From Alteromonadaceae bacterium 2753L.S.0a.02 (GTDB lineage Bacteria > Pseudomonadota > Gammaproteobacteria > Pseudomonadales > Cellvibrionaceae): a stretch of DNA of 64,000 bases. The translations under genes were made by a program, and so were the position numbers. Shown here in pieces: positions 18,555-27,205 of this stretch; within the stretch, counting starts at the first letter, position 1, and each line of letters begins with the position of its first letter. The notes under the pieces were generated by a model. The model had not been told where the DNA came from, did not search any database, and worked only from the letters and a program-made list of their open reading frames with translations. The stretch lies in contig VISH01000002.1 of NCBI GenBank assembly GCA_007827375.1, forward strand, positions 2,257,001 through 2,321,000. The letters run 5' to 3'.

Positions 18555-19529
18555 ATGAAACTGCAGCAGTTGCGCTATATATGGGAAGTTGCACATCACG
18601 AACTTAATGTGTCGGCAACCGCCCAAAGTCTATACACGTCTCAGCCTGGCATCAGCAAGCAAATTCGTTTGCTCGAAGATGAACTCGGTGTTGAGATATT
18701 CTCCCGCAGCGGTAAGCACCTTACGCGAATCACTCCGGCAGGCGAGGCAATATTACGCACCGCTGGTGAGATACTGCGCAAAGTCGAAAGCATAAAACAG
18801 GTGGCTCAGGAGTTTAGCAATGAGCGCAAGGGTAGCCTGTCGATCGCCACGACGCACACTCAGGCACGTTATGCTTTGCCGAAGGTGATTGGCGGTTTCA
18901 TCGAGAAATACCCGGATGTATCCCTACACATGCATCAAGGCACACCGATGCAGATTTCTGAAATGGCGGCCGATGGCTCGGTGGATTTTGCGATTGCCAC
19001 AGAAGCGTTGGAGCTGTTCAGTGACTTAATTATGCTGCCGTGCTATCGCTGGAACCGCTGTATTCTGGTGCCCAGAAATCATCCCCTTTGTCAGGTGTCG
19101 CAGTTAACCCTGGAGGATGTGGCCAAACACCCAATTGTTACCTACGTATTCGGATTTACCGGGCGTTCCAAGTTGGATGAAGCTTTTATGGAGCGAGGTC
19201 TGGCACCGAAGGTGGTGTTCACCGCCGCAGATGCCGATGTGATCAAAACGTATGTGCGTCTGGGTTTAGGTATCGGTATTGTGGCCCGAATGGCGTACGA
19301 TGAAGAAGCGGACAGTGATCTGGTTGCTTTGGATGCAAAACATCTGTTCCGTTCCAGTACCACAAAGATTGGTTTTCGTCGCGGTACTTTCTTGCGGGGC
19401 TTTATGTACGAGTTTATCGAGGAGTTTGCGCCGCATCTCACCAAAGATTTGGTCAGCGAAGCGTTTAATCGCCATTCCAAGGTGGAGCTCGACGAGCTGT
19501 TTAAACACGTCGAGTTGCCGGAACACTAA
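18555..19529 (+). CDS. cysB: LysR-type master regulator CysB
   Basis: CysB activates cysteine synthesis and sulfate assimilation genes in response to O-acetylserine or N-acetylserine. The 324-residue length and N terminus MKLQQLRYIWEVAHHELNVS are those of CysB. A LysR helix-turn-helix occupies residues 1-60 (QSLYTSQPGISKQIRLLE) and an effector domain follows. A TTCAAAAGAATATTTCATTC stretch about 100 bases upstream is AT-rich and may hold regulatory sites, but I cannot define them. cysH lies about 500 bases downstream on the minus strand and is a likely target. Confidence 0.95.
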   Translation: MKLQQLRYIWEVAHHELNVSATAQSLYTSQPGISKQIRLLEDELGVEIFSRSGKHLTRITPAGEAILRTAGEILRKVESIKQVAQEFSNERKGSLSIATTHTQARYALPKVIGGFIEKYPDVSLHMHQGTPMQISEMAADGSVDFAIATEALELFSDLIMLPCYRWNRCILVPRNHPLCQVSQLTLEDVAKHPIVTYVFGFTGRSKLDEAFMERGLAPKVVFTAADADVIKTYVRLGLGIGIVARMAYDEEADSDLVALDAKHLFRSSTTKIGFRRGTFLRGFMYEFIEEFAPHLTKDLVSEAFNRHSKVELDELFKHVELPEH

Positions 19530-19546
19530 ACCTCATTTAACTTCAT

Positions 19547-19577
19547 TAAAAAGCCGGGCGATTGCCCGGCTTTTTTG
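19547..19577 (+). terminator. Rho-independent terminator after cysB
   Basis: AAAAAGCCGGGC pairs with GCCCGGCTTTTTT around a four-base loop, followed by T-rich sequence. Because the flanks are A- and T-rich it could work in both directions, serving cysB and the convergent thioredoxin-like gene. Confidence 0.93.
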
Positions 19578-19598
19578 TTGAATGTATTGATCGCGTGT

Positions 19599-19937
19599 CT
19601 ACAGAAAATCCAAATCGTCGTTGTTTTCCATAATTTCCTTAAGCTCTTCGCGCTCACTGGTTTTTTGATCGAGTACTTCTTTCACAAATTTCATATACAC
19701 GGTGTAAACCTGCGGCTCTGCACCGTCTTGCTCAACAATAAAAAAGGGCGCGCGGTCAACGTCCAGTTTTTTGGCGAGTACCATGCCTTCGCTGCTTGGG
19801 TCGCGCTCATCGGCAACGAGCACCGCATCAATTTGCGCCATTTGCCCGGAGCTTTCGAGTTTATCGATTACATCGGCACACTTTTTACACGGTGTGCCAT
19901 CGGCGAGAATTTTCTTAACAAGCGTAATTTTCATAAG
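19599..19937 (-). CDS. Thioredoxin-fold protein with CxxC motif
   Basis: A 112-residue protein with a CKKC redox motif near the N terminus (TPCKKCADVI) and a later cis-proline-type VDRAPFFIV segment, as in thioredoxin or glutaredoxin folds. The C terminus is a charged helix rich in Glu and Asp. I chose the Met at 19937 because KITLVKKI is a natural first strand; an upstream ATG at 19955 adds six residues. Substrate unknown. It is convergent with cysB and upstream of nothing obvious on its own strand. Confidence 0.72.
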   Translation of the reverse strand, partial: LMKITLVKKILADGTPCKKCADVIDKLESSGQMAQIDAVLVADERDPSSEGMVLAKKLDVDRAPFFIVEQDGAEPQVYTVYMKFVKEVLDQKTSEREELKEIMENNDDLDFL

Positions 19938-20006
19938 GTATTCCGTGTTACTCACAGCGACCGTAAATCTTTAATATAAAATCGGGGTTGCTGTCGAAAA
20001 AACAAG

Positions 20007-20717
20007 TTAACGATGCAGACCGCATTCCTTTTTTGTTTCCTCTTCCCACCACCAGCGGCCTTCGCGTTCGTGTTGGCCTGGGCCGGTTGGGCGTGTGCAG
20101 GGTTCACAGCCAATCGATATATAACCCTGATCATGCAATAAATTGTAGGGTACGTCATTATTGCGAATGTAATCCCAAACCTGCTTGGAAGTCCAATTCA
20201 CCACCGGGTTGTATTTGGTGAGAGTTTCACCCTGGCGAGCAAACACGCGGTCATTCTGGATAACGGGAATGCTGGCCCGCGTGCCCGGGCTTTGATCTTT
20301 ACGCTGCCCGGTAACCCAGGCATCCAGCGTGAGAAGCTTTTTACGGAGCGGCCCCACTTTACGAATAGCGCAGCATTCTTTGTGGGTGTCTTCATAAAAA
20401 CTAAACATCCCCTTTTCGTTAACCAGGGCCTGCACTGCTTCGGCATCGGGGAAGAGAATTTGGAGGTCGATGTCGTAGTGTTTTTTCACGCGATCGATAA
20501 ACTGATAGGTGGCCGGGTGGAGGCGGCCGGTATCGAGGCAGAATACCTGAATTCCGGGTTTGAGGCGCACCGCCATATCGACCAGCGCAACATCTTCAGC
20601 ACCACTAAAGGATATTGCGATATTTTCATGTTGCTGTATCGCATGCGCGAGAATGTCTTGAGGCTCTGCGTTCTGTAGCTGTTTATCCAGGTCTACTAAA
20701 TCAATGGAATCGTTCAT
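20007..20717 (-). CDS. cysH: Assimilatory sulfonucleotide reductase CysH, Fe-S type
   Basis: CysH reduces activated sulfate to sulfite with thioredoxin. The nucleotide-binding loop is ISFSGAEDVALVD, and the catalytic cysteine is in the C-terminal KKECGLH. Two further cysteine pairs, CCAIRKVGPL and GCEPCT, are the ligands of a [4Fe-4S] cluster. This marks the enzyme as one that prefers APS, as in Pseudomonas, rather than the cluster-free PAPS enzyme of E. coli. The start at 20717 gives about 236 residues; a longer frame to 20831 has no family support upstream. Confidence 0.93.
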   Translation of the reverse strand: MNDSIDLVDLDKQLQNAEPQDILAHAIQQHENIAISFSGAEDVALVDMAVRLKPGIQVFCLDTGRLHPATYQFIDRVKKHYDIDLQILFPDAEAVQALVNEKGMFSFYEDTHKECCAIRKVGPLRKKLLTLDAWVTGQRKDQSPGTRASIPVIQNDRVFARQGETLTKYNPVVNWTSKQVWDYIRNNDVPYNLLHDQGYISIGCEPCTRPTGPGQHEREGRWWWEEETKKECGLHR

Positions 20718-20920
20718 AATTTCGTCAATGAAGGCTTTCAAACGTTTTAGGGCGGGCAAGAATACCAGAGCGTTATTAGGTTTAAAAATACTGACACGCG
20801 CTAAGCTTATAACAGGTGATAATGGTGCCATTATTTGCCTTGCATCGGTTAACAGGGTAGATTTGCGCCTCGCTCAACTGAACAAACAAATTCTAATTAC
20901 CTCATATTAAGGAGTTCACT

Positions 20921-21538
20921 GTGGAACTGGCGTGTCTTGACCTTGAAGGCGTACTAATCCCCGAAATCTGGATCGCTTTTTCGGAGAAAACCGGCATTGA
21001 AGCCCTCAAGGCGACAACCCGCGATATTCCGGATTACGACGAACTAATGACCATGCGGCTGGGTGAACTGGATAAAGCCGGTCTGGGACTGAACGAAATT
21101 CAGGAAGTTATTGCAACCCTGAGCCCGCTGCCGGGCGCGGCTGAATTCCTCAACTGGTTGCGCGAGCGTTTTCAGGTGGTAATTTTGTCGGATACCTTTT
21201 ATGAGTTTGCTGGCCCGCTGATGGCGCAGTTGGGCTATCCAACTCTGTTATGCCACAAGCTGACCGTTGACGATTCCGGCAAAGTGGTTGACTACAATCT
21301 GCGCCAGGCGAACCCCAAGCGCCAGGCGATCTGCGCTTTTAAAACCATGTATTACCGCACAATCGCTGCTGGAGATTCTTACAACGATACCACGATGTTG
21401 TCTGAGGCCGATGCCGGCATTTTGTTCAGCGCACCGCAGAACGTGATCGATGAGTTCCCTCAGTTCCCAGCAGTGCATACCTACGAAGATCTGAAGCAGG
21501 CCTTCGTTAACGCCAGCATACGTAAGCTCGAGGTTTAA
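20921..21538 (+). CDS. thrH: ThrH-type phosphoserine phosphatase / homoserine phosphotransferase
   Basis: A 205-residue HAD-superfamily protein matching ThrH of Pseudomonas, which dephosphorylates phosphoserine and can move the phosphate to homoserine. HAD motif I reads CLDLEGVLIPEIW (D-x-E instead of D-x-D, as in ThrH). Motif II is ILSDTFYEF, and the motif IV region is AGDSYNDTTML. The GTG start at 20921 follows AAGGAG. It stops one base before the next start, so the Rieske gene is translationally coupled. It is divergent from cysH, a pairing also seen in pseudomonads. Confidence 0.92.
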   Translation: MELACLDLEGVLIPEIWIAFSEKTGIEALKATTRDIPDYDELMTMRLGELDKAGLGLNEIQEVIATLSPLPGAAEFLNWLRERFQVVILSDTFYEFAGPLMAQLGYPTLLCHKLTVDDSGKVVDYNLRQANPKRQAICAFKTMYYRTIAAGDSYNDTTMLSEADAGILFSAPQNVIDEFPQFPAVHTYEDLKQAFVNASIRKLEV

Positions 21539-21853
21539 ATGGCCTTCGTTCCCCTGGAGAAACTGAGTCGCTTGCACGATGGCTATCAGAAGGCTGTTAC
21601 TGTTGGACGTCACAACCTATTGCTTCTCCAGGTGGACGGAAACACTTATCTCATAGAAAACCGCTGCCCCCATATGGATGTGCCCCTTAGCCAGGGTGTA
21701 CAGGTTCCCGGTGGTTTAATACGTTGTCGCGCCCACGGGATAGAATTTAACCTGGAAACCGGCAAAGCACTAGGACCCTTGGCTAACCAGCTGGATAGCC
21801 TGAAAAAATTTACCTTGGTGTACGACGGTGATCAGGTAGGTATTGAAATGTGA
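21539..21853 (+). CDS. Rieske [2Fe-2S] ferredoxin-like protein
   Basis: A 104-residue single-domain Rieske protein. The cluster ligands are Cys-Pro-His in NRCPHMDVPLS and Cys-x-x-His in RCRAHGIEF. This is the small soluble form, like the ferredoxin parts of dioxygenases or NirD-like proteins. The ATG follows the thrH stop with no gap, so the two proteins are made from one message. The electron partner is not evident from the neighbourhood. Confidence 0.88.
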   Translation: MAFVPLEKLSRLHDGYQKAVTVGRHNLLLLQVDGNTYLIENRCPHMDVPLSQGVQVPGGLIRCRAHGIEFNLETGKALGPLANQLDSLKKFTLVYDGDQVGIEM

Positions 21854-21875
21854 TTAGAACGTCAGGCGTCCGACG

Positions 21876-22823
21876 TCACAAAACAATTTGAGCGAGATTT
21901 GGGTCTTGTGCGCTGCCGTAATCCCAGAGTCTGTCGAAGGTATCCAGTTCATGCTGACTTTCGGCGGGGGCGATATAGTTGGCGAAGCCCTGATAAGTAG
22001 TCTCGTCGTTAAATAAAACCAGTTGCCTACTATCCGCCGTGAAAAAGGCGTGTTTGGGGGCTTCTGCATCCTCGTTGAGTACACGAATTTCAATGCTGGA
22101 GCTCAGTCGTTGGCAAAGTCGTACCAGAGGGTGACTACCGCTCTGTAGACCTCGGCTGTCTGCTATCAGGATTTTTACCGTTGAGTTGATTTCGTTTCGC
22201 GCGAAGGAAGATATTGCGTCCACCAGTAGTTCCTGAGCCCACACGGTCGGTTCCAATTCATTGCAATAAATAGCAATTTTGCGGCTCGCACAGCGTGCCA
22301 TTTGTGCCATGTGAAAAACGAACCCGGCCGCATTGTTGAGGCGGTAGACATTATCATTATAAATTTTTTCAAGCGTTTCACGGCTGAGAGCCAAACGCAT
22401 CATCTTGTGCGATATTCCAGCTTCGTAGAATACGTCACCATCGGTTTCAAACCCCATTTTTTGGTAAAAGGGAATGGCGTGTTCTTGGGCGTGCAAAAAG
22501 ATATCGTCTCGTAATTCCTGCAAAGCTGCTCGCATAACTTCCGCTAGTAACCGTGCACCGTAACCACTTTTACGAGCGTCTCTCACAATGGCCATGCGCC
22601 CAATTTGACCATTGAGTTGTAAGCGTGCATAGCCGATTGCTCGGTCACCGGCAGTCAGTAAAAAGTGTCGCGTCGCTGGTAGAGCGTCTTGATCATCGAG
22701 TTCTTCTTCTTCGGGAACCTGTTGCTCTTGAATAAATACCGCTTCACGTATTCCCATAATGCGTTGGTGTTCAAGAGCCCATTGCACCTCGGTCACGAAA
22801 ATATTTGGTATCTCTTCACTCAT
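21876..22823 (-). CDS. GNAT acetyltransferase fused to an unassigned C-terminal domain
   Basis: Residues 1-145 are a GNAT N-acetyltransferase: the acetyl-CoA loop is RDARKSGYGARLLAEVM and the C-terminal part HAQEHAIPFYQKMGFETDGD is typical of the ElaA/YjcF-like group. Residues 150-315 form a second domain I do not recognise, with the blocks KIAIYCNELEP, ILIADSRGL and HAFFTADSRQLVLFND. The start overlaps the preceding cupin gene by 8 bases, suggesting translational coupling. Substrate unknown. Confidence 0.8.
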   Translation of the reverse strand: MSEEIPNIFVTEVQWALEHQRIMGIREAVFIQEQQVPEEEELDDQDALPATRHFLLTAGDRAIGYARLQLNGQIGRMAIVRDARKSGYGARLLAEVMRAALQELRDDIFLHAQEHAIPFYQKMGFETDGDVFYEAGISHKMMRLALSRETLEKIYNDNVYRLNNAAGFVFHMAQMARCASRKIAIYCNELEPTVWAQELLVDAISSFARNEINSTVKILIADSRGLQSGSHPLVRLCQRLSSSIEIRVLNEDAEAPKHAFFTADSRQLVLFNDETTYQGFANYIAPAESQHELDTFDRLWDYGSAQDPNLAQIVL

Positions 22824-23967
22824 TAGCTGTGACCATTAACCCTTCGTCAGCCAGATGTTTTAAAACATATTGGTCTTTTTTATCTAAATCGCGCCATTCT
22901 ATGGCTTCGTAGTTACTTAACATGATTGCGAGTTTACGACTGCAATGCCATTTGTGCCCGTTGATAAACAGCAGACAAATATCGGTGGCTTCAAAAAAAG
23001 CGCAGCGCGCGAAAGGCGATAAAGCACAGGCTTGGGTTTCCAGAGCAAGCGCGGAAATCTGCTGATCCGGCTCTTCAAAATGCTGTGCGCCACCCGGGTT
23101 GAGTTGCGTCATGTATTGGCCAAACCAAGTTGCCAACGCGGTTTTATTGTCGGTATAGCGACTGATTATGGCATGGAGCTTGTTAATACTCGCCAGAGAT
23201 ATTTCGCCGGCCAGGCGTTGCACTTGCAAATCGGCGTCGCTGTAACGCATATCGCCGTTGGTTATGGCTGCCATTTCTTCAGAGAAATCCAACAATATTT
23301 CGGCATAGCTGGGTGCACGGAAACCAATAGAGTAGGTGATACACTCACCTTCGGCCTGTCCCCAATGGGCGACATTTGGCGGGATGTACAGTAAATCTCC
23401 GGGTTCGACGACCCAATCGTGTTCGGTTTCAAAATCGCGCAAAATGCGCATATCCACTCCGGGTACCAGTGGACTTTCGTGGCTGCAGCTTTGCCCTATG
23501 CGCCAACGGCGCTTGCCTTCGGCCTGCAATAAAAATACATCGTAGTAATCGAAGTGCGGGCCTACGCCGCCCTGATCGGTTGCGTAGCTCACCATGATGT
23601 CGTCGAGCCGCCAACTGGGGATGAACCGAAACGCATCCAATAGGGCGTTTATTTCCGGATCGAGCAAATCAGCATGTTGTACCAGCAGCGACCAGTGGCT
23701 TGCGGGCAAATCGGCGAAACTTTCCTCGGGTATCGGGCCATGGTGTACCGACCATTCGTTATTGCTCGGGTTTTCCACCACGAGGCGGGATACCACATCG
23801 TCATCAACGGCGTAGCCGGCCAATTCGTCGGCAGTCACAGGTGACTTGAAGTTGGGTAGCGCATTGCGAACTAACAGGGGCTTTTTCTGCCAGTAATCTC
23901 GTACGAAGGTTTCTACTGGCATATCGCCGATATGGCTAAGGCGGCGAAAGGGGTGGGAAGGTTGCAT
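22816..23967 (-). CDS. Ribosomal oxygenase of the cupin/JmjC type (RoxA/YcfD-like)
   Basis: This 383-residue 2-oxoglutarate/Fe(II) oxygenase resembles E. coli YcfD (RoxA), which hydroxylates arginine 81 of ribosomal protein L16. The iron ligands are visible as GPHFDYYDVFLLQ (H-x-D) and the distal histidine in IPPNVAHWGQAEGE. A C-terminal winged-helix region follows. It is the first gene of a minus-strand pair with the GNAT gene, which might point to coupled translation-related modification. That link is inference. Confidence 0.87.
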   Translation of the reverse strand: MQPSHPFRRLSHIGDMPVETFVRDYWQKKPLLVRNALPNFKSPVTADELAGYAVDDDVVSRLVVENPSNNEWSVHHGPIPEESFADLPASHWSLLVQHADLLDPEINALLDAFRFIPSWRLDDIMVSYATDQGGVGPHFDYYDVFLLQAEGKRRWRIGQSCSHESPLVPGVDMRILRDFETEHDWVVEPGDLLYIPPNVAHWGQAEGECITYSIGFRAPSYAEILLDFSEEMAAITNGDMRYSDADLQVQRLAGEISLASINKLHAIISRYTDNKTALATWFGQYMTQLNPGGAQHFEEPDQQISALALETQACALSPFARCAFFEATDICLLFINGHKWHCSRKLAIMLSNYEAIEWRDLDKKDQYVLKHLADEGLMVTANE

Positions 23968-24011
23968 ATTGCCTCCTCCTGGTGAGTGAGGGGAGCGAGG
24001 GCTCCCCGGTA

Positions 24012-25388
24012 TCAGGCATCTTTGATCGCTTTGGCCTGGGCGATAGCATTACCAATATAGCTCGCTGGAGTGAGTGCCTTCAAATCGGCTTTGGCCTGTA
24101 GTGGAATATCGAGGCGATCGACAAAGCTTTGCATGGCGGCCTCGTTGATGGCTTGACCACGGGTGAGCTCTTTGAGTTTTTCATAAGCGCCCTCAATGGC
24201 ATAGCGACGCATGACTGTTTGAATGGGTTCGGCCAAAACTTCCCAACTGCTATCCAAGTCGGCAGCCAATGCTTGTTCGTTGATTTGTAATTTGCTGATT
24301 CCTTTAAGCGTTGAGCTGTAGGCAATCAAGCTATAACCAAAACCGACGCCCATGTTACGCAGCACGGTAGAATCGGTGAGGTCGCGCTGCCAGCGGGAGA
24401 TCGGGAGCTTCGCGGCGAGATGGCCAAAAACCGCGTTGGCAATACCTAAATTGCCCTCAGAATTTTCAAAATCTATAGGGTTCACTTTGTGAGGCATGGT
24501 CGAAGAACCCACTTCACCCGCAATGGCTTTTTGCTTGAAGTATCCCAAGGAGATGTAACCCCACACATCGCGATCAAAATCCAACAAAATGGTGTTGAAG
24601 CGCGAAATGGCATCGAACAGCTCTGCCATGTAATCGTGGGGTTCGATTTGTGTGGTGTAAGCGTTCCAAGCTAAACCCAGGCTCTCCACAAAGGTTTTGG
24701 CATTGCTTTGCCAATCGATTTGAGGGTACGCCGAGAGGTGCGCATTGTAGTTGCCCACGGCCCCGTTAATTTTTCCCAGCAGTGGTACCGCTGCAATTTG
24801 AGCGCGCTGGCGTTTCATACGGAAGGCCACATTGGCGAGCTCCTTTCCAACAGTGGTTGGTGATGCTGTTTGCCCGTGGGTACGTGACAGCATGGGAACA
24901 GCAGCATATTCTTCCGCCAGTGTGCTAATGCTGGCGATTATTTCGTCCAGTATAGGGAGTAGCACAGTATCTCTACCGCCTTTGAGCATTAGAGCGTGGG
25001 AGAGGTTGTTGATATCTTCAGAGGTGCATGCGAAATGCACAAATTCACTCACAGCTTCTAATTCGTCATTACCTTTAAATTTGTCTTTGATGAAATATTC
25101 AACGGCTTTGACATCGTGATTGGTGGTGCGCTCAATATCCTTAATTACCTGGGCGTCGGAGACGCTGAAATTATTTACCAGATCGTTTAGTAAGCTTTGT
25201 GCTGTCTCACTTAGATTTTGTATTTCAGGAATTTCCGGGTGTTCCGCCAAACGCTGCAACCAACGCACTTCCACTTCCACGCGACAGCGAATCAAACCAT
25301 ACTCGCTAAACATTTCGCGAAGCGCATCGGTTTTAGAGGCATAACGGCCGTCGATAGGGGAAACCGCGGTGAGTGCTGAAAGGTCCAT
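24012..25388 (-). CDS. purB: Adenylosuccinate lyase PurB
   Basis: PurB splits adenylosuccinate to AMP and fumarate, and SAICAR to AICAR. The 458-residue protein has the fumarase-superfamily signature GSSTMPHKVNPIDFENSEG and the blocks TSEDINNLSHAL and SRTHGQTASPTTVGKE that carry the general acid and base residues. It leads the minus-strand order mnmA-hflD-purB typical of gammaproteobacteria. Confidence 0.97.
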   Translation of the reverse strand: MDLSALTAVSPIDGRYASKTDALREMFSEYGLIRCRVEVEVRWLQRLAEHPEIPEIQNLSETAQSLLNDLVNNFSVSDAQVIKDIERTTNHDVKAVEYFIKDKFKGNDELEAVSEFVHFACTSEDINNLSHALMLKGGRDTVLLPILDEIIASISTLAEEYAAVPMLSRTHGQTASPTTVGKELANVAFRMKRQRAQIAAVPLLGKINGAVGNYNAHLSAYPQIDWQSNAKTFVESLGLAWNAYTTQIEPHDYMAELFDAISRFNTILLDFDRDVWGYISLGYFKQKAIAGEVGSSTMPHKVNPIDFENSEGNLGIANAVFGHLAAKLPISRWQRDLTDSTVLRNMGVGFGYSLIAYSSTLKGISKLQINEQALAADLDSSWEVLAEPIQTVMRRYAIEGAYEKLKELTRGQAINEAAMQSFVDRLDIPLQAKADLKALTPASYIGNAIAQAKAIKDA

Positions 25389-25432
25389 AAAACTATCTCT
25401 TCTATATGTCTGGTAAAAGGTGTGGTAACAAA

Positions 25433-26059
25433 TTAATTAAGCTGATTTAGCAGCTCTTCGGTGGCTGCCAGCATTTTGGAGCGATAAAACAACATGTGCC
25501 AGCGCGTGCCACCTGCCTGTCGCCAAAGCATGGCAGCGCGAATAGCTGCAAATAACAGGGTACGGATCTGCGCTGCAACGCGTTCTTGCTGCAGGTAGTT
25601 GAACTCGCCCGTTACTTGTATTCGATAAGGAAACTTACTCAGAGTATCTGTGTAAATATCTGCAATATTGGTAACCACATTGTCGTGGGTAAAACCGAAA
25701 TGATCTACCTGTTGGCTTACCTTTTCCAATCGGTTGGAAATAATGTAGAGCATATCTTTACGGCGGGCGAGGCGCTTCTGCAGTACCACGGCACCTAGAA
25801 TATAGCGAAGAGTGTCGCTGTGTTCTGGGTCGCGATGATCGTTGAGAATATCTTTGAGGTGCAAAAGACCGTCGCGAAGCCCACTGAGACCACCAAAAAC
25901 ATCTGCCGCAGATTCTGGGTTGGTATTGATCAGGCTTTTTACCGCTGTTTCGAATTGATCAGTTTTTAGATACCCGGTTTTTGCGAGTTCTTCTACCTGT
26001 CGGGCGCACTGCACCATGCCAGCCAGTGAAATGGCAATGTTTTGCCAGGATTTCTGCAA
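25433..26059 (-). CDS. hflD: HflD family protein
   Basis: A 208-residue, mainly helical protein of the HflD (YcfC) family, reported in E. coli to affect CII proteolysis in phage lambda. Its housekeeping role is unclear. The family is recognised from GMVQCARQVEELAKTG, the conserved INTNPESAADVFGG block and position: it lies between mnmA and purB on the same strand, as in E. coli and pseudomonads. Confidence 0.9.
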   Translation of the reverse strand: MQKSWQNIAISLAGMVQCARQVEELAKTGYLKTDQFETAVKSLINTNPESAADVFGGLSGLRDGLLHLKDILNDHRDPEHSDTLRYILGAVVLQKRLARRKDMLYIISNRLEKVSQQVDHFGFTHDNVVTNIADIYTDTLSKFPYRIQVTGEFNYLQQERVAAQIRTLLFAAIRAAMLWRQAGGTRWHMLFYRSKMLAATEELLNQLN

Positions 26060-26074
26060 TGCTTACTCCTTGAC

Positions 26075-27199
26075 TCACTCTGAGAATGGGTGGTCGATTA
26101 CGCCGCCACCCAGGCAGACATCACCCTCATATAACACAATACTTTGACCCGGCGTGATGGCGCGCTGCGGTTCGTCGAACACCACCGTTATGGTGTCGCC
26201 ATCCACGTTTTGCAAGGTGCAGGCTTGGTCGGGCTGACGATACCGGGTTTTCGCCATACAGCGGTGCCCTTCGGGTAGGGCGTCTTTATTAATCCAGTGC
26301 ATGCCGTTGGCGATGAGAGCCTGCTCAAAGAGCAGCGGATGCTCTCCGCCCTGAACCACCACTAGGGTGTTAGTTTCGAGCTGTTTTCGGGCGACATACC
26401 AAGCCTCTTCAGGAGCGCCGGCGACGCCGCCAATACCCAAGCCCTGGCGTTGGCCAATGGTGTAGTACATCAGCCCCTGGTGTTGCCCGAGAACGCTGCC
26501 ATCGGGGGTAACAATATCGCCTGGCTGAGCGGGCAAGTAAGTTTGCAAAAAATCCTTAAAGCGACGTTCACCAATGAAGCAAATGCCGGTGCTGTCTTTT
26601 TTATTGTGGGTGACAAGGTCGTGCTGTTCAGCGAGGGCCCGCACTTTGGGCTTCTCCAGCTCCCCCACCGGAAATAAAGTTTTCGCAAAGGCATCTTCGC
26701 TCACTGCATGCAAAAAGTAACTTTGATCTTTGTTATTATCGAGGCCCTTGCACAATTGAGTTTGTACATTTGATACACGAGTGCGCGCATAGTGACCGGT
26801 CGCGATATAGTCGGCGCCGAGTGATTCCGCGTAGTCGAGGAAAACTTTAAATTTGATTTCCCGGTTACAAAGAATATCCGGGTTGGGTGTTCTGCCGGCT
26901 TGATACTCGGCTAAGAAATGTTCGAAGACATTGTCCCAATATTCGCTGGCAAAGTTAGCGGTATGCAGATGTATACCAAGCTTTTGACAGACATTGGCAG
27001 CATCGAGTAGGTCCGTCATTGCGGTGCAATACTCGGTACCGTCGTCTTCGTTCCAGTTTTTCATAAACAAGCCTTCCACCTGGAAACCTTGTTCGAGCAG
27101 CAAGAGTGCTGCGACTGAAGAATCTACTCCGCCAGACATGCCAACAATGATTTTACTGTTTGTGGGGGGCGTGACGGGCGCAGACTGAGATGAGGCCAT
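26075..27199 (-). CDS. mnmA: tRNA-specific 2-thiouridylase MnmA
   Basis: MnmA adds sulfur to U34 of tRNA-Lys, -Glu and -Gln. The PP-loop is GMSGGVDSSVAA, and the two catalytic cysteines are in PDILCNREIKF and STGICFIGERRFKDF. I place the start at 27199 (MASSQSAP...). An in-frame Met further upstream would run into the divergent hydrolase gene and has no family match. hflD follows after about 15 bases. Confidence 0.95.
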   Translation of the reverse strand: MASSQSAPVTPPTNSKIIVGMSGGVDSSVAALLLLEQGFQVEGLFMKNWNEDDGTEYCTAMTDLLDAANVCQKLGIHLHTANFASEYWDNVFEHFLAEYQAGRTPNPDILCNREIKFKVFLDYAESLGADYIATGHYARTRVSNVQTQLCKGLDNNKDQSYFLHAVSEDAFAKTLFPVGELEKPKVRALAEQHDLVTHNKKDSTGICFIGERRFKDFLQTYLPAQPGDIVTPDGSVLGQHQGLMYYTIGQRQGLGIGGVAGAPEEAWYVARKQLETNTLVVVQGGEHPLLFEQALIANGMHWINKDALPEGHRCMAKTRYRQPDQACTLQNVDGDTITVVFDEPQRAITPGQSIVLYEGDVCLGGGVIDHPFSE

Positions 27200-27205
27200 A
27201 ATTAA

